From: Peptococcaceae bacterium
Lineage (GTDB): Bacteria; Bacillota; Dehalobacteriia; UBA7702
Direction: 5' to 3'
Length of the DNA: 9,651 nt
Assembly (NCBI GenBank): GCA_019415505.1
Contig: DXZC01000081.1
Coordinates: 1-9,651 of the forward strand
Positions 5,908-9,651 of the stretch are shown piece by piece. Below the pieces are notes generated by a model. That model worked only from the letters and a program-made list of their open reading frames with translations, was not told the DNA's origin and made no database searches. The position numbers were made by a program, and so were the translations under genes. Within the stretch, counting starts at the first letter, position 1; the number at the start of each line of letters is the position of its first letter.

Positions 5908-5939
5908 TATGTAATAAAAAAAAGAAAGGGGATTGTTAT

Positions 5940-6371
5940 ATGATGATATCCACCAAGGGACGCTATGCTCTGCGCTTAATGGCAGATTTAGCTCTCAACG
6001 ATGACGGCAGCTATATATCTTTAAGGGATGTTTCCTACCGCCAAAATATATCCGTTAAATATCTGGAGCAAATAGTTGGCGGTCTTTGTAAAAAGGGCTA
6101 TATTGTTAGTGCCCGAGGCGCCAAGGGCGGCTACCGCCTGAGCAAAAGGCCGGAAGATTATATTATCGGCGATATTCTGCGGATTACAGAGGGTGGTTTA
6201 TCACCAGTGGCCTGCCTGAGCAGCACGGATAATGATTGTCCCCGTTCTGAATACTGCCTAACTGTAGGATTTTGGCAGGGTCTTTACAATGTAATAAATG
6301 AATATGTCGATAGCATGACCCTGGCTGATATCGCTAAAGTAGAGGCTGAAACTTGGGAAACCGCCATGTAA
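5940..6371 (+). CDS. Rrf2-family transcriptional regulator with Fe-S-type cysteines
   Basis: The 143-residue product has the Rrf2 hallmarks: the start ISTKGRYALRLMADLA, the winged-helix segment ISVKYLEQIVGGL at 37-49, and the wing GAKGGYRL at 60-67. Three cysteines follow at 92, 100 and 106, the region where IscR-type proteins bind a [2Fe-2S] cluster; a fourth, Cys50, lies in the recognition region. Bacillus CymR, the cysteine regulator of this family, lacks that cluster-type arrangement, so this protein may sense Fe-S or redox state while controlling sulfur genes. The spacing CX7CX5C differs slightly from CX5CX5C of Escherichia coli IscR. Two adjacent ATGs open the frame; the first (5940) has the better distance from AAAGGGGA. 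It is the first gene of the operon with metY and cysK and diverges from metA, so both are likely targets, along with its own promoter. Confidence 0.9.
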   Translation: MMISTKGRYALRLMADLALNDDGSYISLRDVSYRQNISVKYLEQIVGGLCKKGYIVSARGAKGGYRLSKRPEDYIIGDILRITEGGLSPVACLSSTDNDCPRSEYCLTVGFWQGLYNVINEYVDSMTLADIAKVEAETWETAM

Positions 6372-6417
6372 TCTAGGAATAAAGTATATGTAATCTTAGG
6401 AGTATGTAATCTGAGGA
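6366..6417 (+). repeat. Three short direct repeats between the regulator and metY
   Basis: ATGTAATCTAGGA (6366-6378), ATGTAATCTTAGGA (6388-6401) and ATGTAATCTGAGGA (6404-6417) are near-identical. The first contains the last codon and stop of the Rrf2 gene. Each ends in an AGGA that resembles a ribosome site, and the last lies just before the metY site. They may be slippage duplications of the stop region, or binding sites for a regulator. Confidence 0.8.
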
Positions 6418-6428
6418 AAGAGGTTAAA

Positions 6429-7718
6429 ATGAATAAACACAAAAAATATAAGTTTGCCACTAGGCAACTACACGTTGGGCAGGAGCAGCCGGACCCCACC
6501 ACCGACGCTCGCTCCGTGCCGATTTATCAAACTACCTCCTATGTGTTTAAGGATTGCGCCCAGGCTACGGCCAGGTTTGATTTAAGCGAGGAGGGGAACA
6601 TCTATACCAGGTTGCAAAATCCTACTACTGATATATTTGAGCAACGCTTAGCAAATTTAGAGGGCGGTGTGGGAGCATTGGCTACAGCCTCCGGCGCCGC
6701 TGCTATAGCCTGCGCCTTTCAGAATATTCTCCAAAGCGGCGACCATATTGTTGCCGCTACCACAATTTACGGTGGTACCTACAACTATTTAGCCCATACC
6801 ATTGAGGATATGGGGGTAAAAACTACCTTTGTGTCCGAAGACGACCCCGCCGCCTATGGCCGGGCAATACAGGATAATACAAAGGCTGTGTTTTTGGAAA
6901 CCCTGGGTAATCCCAACGCCAATCTTTTGGACATAGACGCCATTGCCGCCATAGCCCATGAACACGGCATACCCTTGCTGGTTGACAATACCTTTGCTAC
7001 CCCCTACCTTTTCCGCCCCTTGGAGCATGGCGCTGATATTGTCATTCATTCCGCTACCAAGTTTATCGGCGGCCACGGTACCTCCATTGGTGGCATTATT
7101 GTGGACGGTGGCACCTTTGATTGGGGGCAAAACCAGAAATTCCCCGGCCTTTCTCAGCCTAATCCCAGTTATCACGGGATTGTGTTTACTGAGGCTTGCG
7201 GTAAAGCCGCCTTTATTAACAAGGCTCGTTGCACTATCATGCGGGACTTAGGGGCTGTTATCAGCCCTGTTCATTCCTTTATCTTCTTGCAGGGCTTGGA
7301 AACTCTTTCCCTGCGGGTGGAGCGTCATGTGGAAAATGCCCTCAAGGTTGTGGCTTATCTGGCTGACCACCCCAAGGTGGCTAAGGTAAACCATCCCGCT
7401 TTGCTGGACAATCCCTATCATCAATTATATACTAGGTATTTCCCCCAGGGGGCGGGTTCCATATTTACCGTGGATATTCAGGGCGGCGCAGAAGCAGCTC
7501 GAAGATTTGTGGATAGCTTAGAGCTATTCTCCCTTCTAGCCAATGTGGCGGATGCTAAATCCCTGGTAATTCATCCGGCCAGCACCACTCACTCTCAAAT
7601 GAATGACAGCGAGTTGTTGGCGGCGGGTATTACCCCCGGCACCGTTCGTCTCTCCATTGGCCTAGAACATATTGTCGATATAATTGAGGATTTAGAGCAA
7701 GCTCTGGCCGCTATTTAA
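6429..7718 (+). CDS. metY: O-acetylhomoserine sulfhydrylase (aminocarboxypropyltransferase)
   Basis: The 429-residue product is a PLP enzyme of the Cys/Met metabolism family (fold type I). It joins O-acetylhomoserine with sulfide to give homocysteine, or with methanethiol to give methionine. The opening FATRQLHVGQEQPDPTTDAR is typical of MetY rather than of the shorter cystathionine enzymes, as is the length near 430. Other family marks are YTRLQNPTTDIFEQRLA at 59-75, SGAAA at 88-92, the PLP-contacting VDNTFATPYL at 185-194, and the Schiff-base lysine Lys211 in HSATKFIGGHG. The C-terminus has VIHPASTTHSQM and GTVRLSIGLEH, the latter carrying the carboxylate-binding arginine. The ribosome site GAGGAAAGAGG sits about 5 bases before the ATG, overlapping the third direct repeat. 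It shares an operon with the regulator upstream and cysK downstream. With acetyl-type MetA it forms a direct sulfhydrylation route. Confidence 0.94.
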   Translation: MNKHKKYKFATRQLHVGQEQPDPTTDARSVPIYQTTSYVFKDCAQATARFDLSEEGNIYTRLQNPTTDIFEQRLANLEGGVGALATASGAAAIACAFQNILQSGDHIVAATTIYGGTYNYLAHTIEDMGVKTTFVSEDDPAAYGRAIQDNTKAVFLETLGNPNANLLDIDAIAAIAHEHGIPLLVDNTFATPYLFRPLEHGADIVIHSATKFIGGHGTSIGGIIVDGGTFDWGQNQKFPGLSQPNPSYHGIVFTEACGKAAFINKARCTIMRDLGAVISPVHSFIFLQGLETLSLRVERHVENALKVVAYLADHPKVAKVNHPALLDNPYHQLYTRYFPQGAGSIFTVDIQGGAEAARRFVDSLELFSLLANVADAKSLVIHPASTTHSQMNDSELLAAGITPGTVRLSIGLEHIVDIIEDLEQALAAI

Positions 7719-7726
7719 TAAGCCGC

Positions 7727-7750
7727 TTTAAGCTTGGGATTTAAACTTGG
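7727..7750 (+). repeat. Tandem 11-base repeat between metY and cysK
   Basis: TTTAAGCTTGG (7727-7737) and TTTAAACTTGG (7740-7750) differ at one base and are 13 bases apart. They fill the gap before cysK; the second copy merges into the GGAAAGG ribosome site. The simplest reading is a local duplication. Confidence 0.65.
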
Positions 7751-7763
7751 AAAGGTTAGATTT

Positions 7764-8684
7764 ATGAGTAAAATATATGAGAGCTTGACGGAGCTCACCG
7801 GCAATACGCCTTTGCTGCGTTTGGCAAATTATGGCCGGGTTCGCGGTTTGCAGGCAGCCTTAATTGGCAAGCTGGAGTATTTTAATCCCGCCGGTAGCGT
7901 TAAGGATCGGGTGGCCAAGGCCATGCTGGAGGATGCTGAAGCCCGTGGCCTTATAGGGCCTGGTTCTGTAATTATTGAGCCTACCAGCGGCAATACCGGC
8001 ATTGGTTTGGCTTCAGTAGCTGCGGCTAAGGGTTATAGGGTTATCCTAACCATGCCGGAAACCATGAGTGTGGAACGGCGCAAGCTGTTAAAAGCTTACG
8101 GCGCGGAGCTGGTATTGACCGATGGCGCTAAGGGCATGAACGGAGCCATTGCCAAGGCTCAGGAGTTGGCCGACTCCATTGCTCAGAGCTTTATTCCTGG
8201 CCAGTTTACAAACCCGGCGAATCCGGAAATTCACCGCCAAACCACCGGCCCGGAGATATGGCGGGACAGCGCTGGCCAGGTGGATATTTTCGTGGCCGGT
8301 ATCGGCACCGGCGGCACCATTACCGGAGTGGGGGAATACTTAAAAGCCCAAAACCCCGCCATAAAGGTTGTGGGCGTAGAGCCTAAGGACTCGCCGATAT
8401 TGTCCCAGGGTTGTGCCGGACCTCATAAAATCCAGGGTATCGGTGCAGGCTTTGTGCCCCAAACCTTAAATATTGAGGTGTATGATGAAATAATCACAGT
8501 GGATAACGATGACGCCTTAGCTACTATGGGTGCGGTGGCAAAACTGGAGGGCCTGCTGGTGGGCATATCCTCCGGGGCGGCCATTTGGGCGGGGGAAAAA
8601 TTGGCCCAACGCCCGGATAATAAGGGTAAGAATATAGTAGTTTTGTTGCCTGATACCGGCGAGCGTTATTTGTCCGCCTTGTAA
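7764..8684 (+). CDS. cysK: Cysteine synthase (O-acetylserine sulfhydrylase)
   Basis: The 306-residue product is a PLP enzyme of fold type II that makes cysteine from O-acetylserine and sulfide. The PLP lysine is Lys47 in NPAGSVKDR. The substrate-carboxylate loop is TSGNTG at 74-79, the phosphate-binding loop is GTGGT at 181-185, and QGIGAGFVP at 224-232 and the end LPDTGERYLS are typical of CysK. The start is ATG 7764, with AAAGG at 7751-7755; the frame continues upstream to a TTG at 7734, but that has no ribosome site and adds only 10 unconserved residues. It lies 45 bases after metY and before a hexapeptide acetyltransferase. No serine acetyltransferase gene (cysE) is in the window. CysM is the alternative name, but length and motifs favour CysK. 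Confidence 0.94.
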   Translation: MSKIYESLTELTGNTPLLRLANYGRVRGLQAALIGKLEYFNPAGSVKDRVAKAMLEDAEARGLIGPGSVIIEPTSGNTGIGLASVAAAKGYRVILTMPETMSVERRKLLKAYGAELVLTDGAKGMNGAIAKAQELADSIAQSFIPGQFTNPANPEIHRQTTGPEIWRDSAGQVDIFVAGIGTGGTITGVGEYLKAQNPAIKVVGVEPKDSPILSQGCAGPHKIQGIGAGFVPQTLNIEVYDEIITVDNDDALATMGAVAKLEGLLVGISSGAAIWAGEKLAQRPDNKGKNIVVLLPDTGERYLSAL

Positions 8685-8749
8685 TTTAAAAGTAAGTTTA
8701 AAGGCTATAAGGTAGTTGAGGACAATTATTTTTGGCCCAGGAGGTTAAC

Positions 8750-9316
8750 ATGACGGAGCTGGAAAAATTAGAAGCTGGCTTAGAATATTGCTTTGCGGGC
8801 CAGGAATTTAGCGATCGTAAACTGCGGGCCAGAAAGGGTTGTGCTAAGTTAAACGGCCTTGACCCCCAAGATACTGCCGCCCAGAAGGCGGCCATAGCGG
8901 AGCTGTTTGCCGCGGTGGGCGATAATCCCTGTGTGCTGCCTAACTTTAACTGTGATTACGGCCTAAACATTGAGGTGGGCCATGATTTCCTGGCTAACTA
9001 TAACGTAACTATTCTCGATGTTGCTCCAGTGCGAATCGGTGATTATTGCCTTATTGGCCCCAATACCCTCATTACCACAGTGGGGCACCCCCTTTCCCCT
9101 CGTGGTAGACGGGGGCAACTGGGACAAGCTAAGCCTGTGCATATTGGCAATGACGTTTGGATTGGCGGAAATTGTACAATATTGCCAGGTGTGACCATTG
9201 GCAATAATGTGGTTGTCGCTGCCGGTGCAGTGGTAAATAAGGACGTGCCGGATAATTGTTTAGTGGGCGGGGTTCCCGCCCGCGTCATTAAGCGTATTAC
9301 CAATGATTTGGATTAA
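8750..9316 (+). CDS. Maltose/galactoside-type O-acetyltransferase (hexapeptide repeat)
   Basis: The 188-residue product belongs to the LacA/Maa/NodL group of left-handed beta-helix acetyltransferases, which move acetyl from acetyl-CoA to a hydroxyl, usually of a sugar. The N-terminal helical Mac domain spans about 1-55. Hexapeptide repeats follow from about 72, broken by the family loop holding the catalytic-type His113 in TTVGHPL, and resume with KPVHIGNDVWIGGN at 128-141. The end GGVPARVIKRI is typical. The start is ATG 8750 after AGGAGGT (8739-8745); an in-frame TTG at 8732 would lie before that ribosome site and is rejected. It is 65 bases after cysK and before the operon terminator. In that place a serine acetyltransferase would be expected, but this protein lacks the long N-terminal helical domain of CysE. 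Its substrate is unknown. Confidence 0.88.
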   Translation: MTELEKLEAGLEYCFAGQEFSDRKLRARKGCAKLNGLDPQDTAAQKAAIAELFAAVGDNPCVLPNFNCDYGLNIEVGHDFLANYNVTILDVAPVRIGDYCLIGPNTLITTVGHPLSPRGRRGQLGQAKPVHIGNDVWIGGNCTILPGVTIGNNVVVAAGAVVNKDVPDNCLVGGVPARVIKRITNDLD

Positions 9317-9363
9317 GGATAATAGCATGATGTGGACCAAGGAAATATTAGGTTAGAAAAAAC

Positions 9364-9393
9364 GCCGGCCAACAGGCCGGCTGTTTATTTTTT
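9364..9393 (+). terminator. Rho-independent terminator of the sulfur operon
   Basis: A 7-bp all-GC stem (9364-9370 with 9375-9381) with loop AACA is followed by TGTTTATTTTTT. It lies 47 bases after the acetyltransferase stop and closes the regulator-metY-cysK-acetyltransferase operon. Confidence 0.9.
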
Positions 9394-9414
9394 CAGGAGG
9401 CAACCTTTGTTTTA

Positions 9415-9443
9415 TTGCTGTCTGAAGGGATTTATGCTAAAAT
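9415..9443 (+). promoter_or_regulatory. Probable vegetative promoter of the gene at the right edge
   Basis: TTGCTG (9415-9420), 17 bases, then TAAAAT (9438-9443) preceded by the extended -10 TGC (9435-9437). The start point would be near 9450, shortly before the ribosome site GAGGT at 9456-9460. Confidence 0.55.
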
Positions 9444-9466
9444 ACGACTAGAAATGAGGTTGAAAA

Positions 9467-9651
9467 ATGAGAGAACAGCAAAAAACTGAAAAACAAACCA
9501 GAAAGCCTCGGCTTTATTTAATCATTGTCAGCGTTATTCTAGTCCTATGTTTAACCGTGGTTATAGCCGGAGGGTTGGAATATGGCGGCGTACTGGGGGG
9601 CGGGGCTGATAGCCTCCAGATACCCCAGGGGGCGGGTAGCCAGGCTGTGGC
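9467..9651 (+). CDS. N-terminal part of a membrane-anchored protein, possibly MltG/YceG-like
   Basis: The gene starts at ATG 9467, 6 bases after GAGGT, and runs off the window after 61 full codons. It begins with a basic cytoplasmic segment rich in K, R and Q (1-15), then one membrane helix at about 16-37 (LYLIIVSVILVLCLTVVIAG), giving an outside C-terminus. After a glycine-rich linker comes LQIPQGAGSQAVA, which resembles the I-P-x-G-x-S/T-x-x-I-A opening of endolytic transglycosylases MltG/YceG, enzymes that cut nascent peptidoglycan strands. The diagnostic downstream parts, including the catalytic glutamate, lie outside. It follows a terminator and has its own promoter, so it is independent of the sulfur operon. 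Another membrane-anchored extracellular protein is possible. Confidence 0.55.
   Translation, partial: MREQQKTEKQTRKPRLYLIIVSVILVLCLTVVIAGGLEYGGVLGGGADSLQIPQGAGSQAV

Noticed and set aside
6789..7175. 128-codon minus-strand frame within metY
   Set aside because: It is antisense to strongly conserved MetY sequence and has no family features.
7734..7763. Upstream TTG start for cysK
   Set aside because: It adds 10 residues not typical of CysK, lies within the tandem repeat, and the GGAAAGG ribosome site serves ATG 7764.
1..9651. Mobile element, CRISPR array, defence system, tRNA or rRNA
   Set aside because: No transposase, integrase, terminal inverted repeats, spaced repeat array, nuclease or reverse transcriptase frame, or tRNA-like fold was recognised.

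Overview
The window looks like chromosomal DNA from an endospore-forming member of the Bacillota, most likely a clostridial or Peptococcaceae-type anaerobe. The reasons are spore-coat-type genes, strong AGGAGG ribosome binding sites, a YoaP-type acetyltransferase, an Rrf2 regulator with three cysteines, and moderate GC. No mobile element, CRISPR array, tRNA or rRNA was seen.

Left block (minus strand, about 3210 down to 163): three genes read leftward and form a probable spore-coat operon. They are a CotS/YsxE-type kinase-fold protein, a GT4 glycosyltransferase like CotSA, and an acidic protein with a C-terminal LysM domain like SpoVID/SipL. The first gene probably starts at a GTG (3135), not at the upstream ATG. 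A sigma-E-like promoter sits directly before that GTG, and a second sigma-E-like site precedes the LysM gene. A 72-residue protein of unknown function is transcribed divergently, possibly from its own sigma-E-like promoter, and ends at a strong hairpin.

Middle block (3519 to 4871): a YoaP-like GNAT/thioredoxin-fold protein on the plus strand is followed by about 510 bases without a credible gene. This gap is rich in complementary segments, ends in a strong bidirectional terminator, and is the best candidate in the window for an unassigned structured non-coding RNA.

Right block (4872 to 9393): sulfur amino-acid genes. metA (minus) and an Rrf2-family regulator (plus) diverge from a 150-base region with two good vegetative promoters. 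The regulator is followed by metY, cysK and a hexapeptide-repeat acetyltransferase, ending at a clear terminator at 9364-9393. MetA has Glu at position 111, which predicts use of acetyl-CoA. Its product, O-acetylhomoserine, is the substrate of MetY, while CysK makes cysteine from O-acetylserine and sulfide. The regulator, with cysteines suited to an Fe-S cluster, is the obvious candidate controller. No S-box or T-box leader was seen. Gene junctions in this operon contain short tandem repeats.

Right edge: a new promoter drives a truncated gene for a membrane-anchored protein whose visible part resembles the start of the MltG/YceG transglycosylases.
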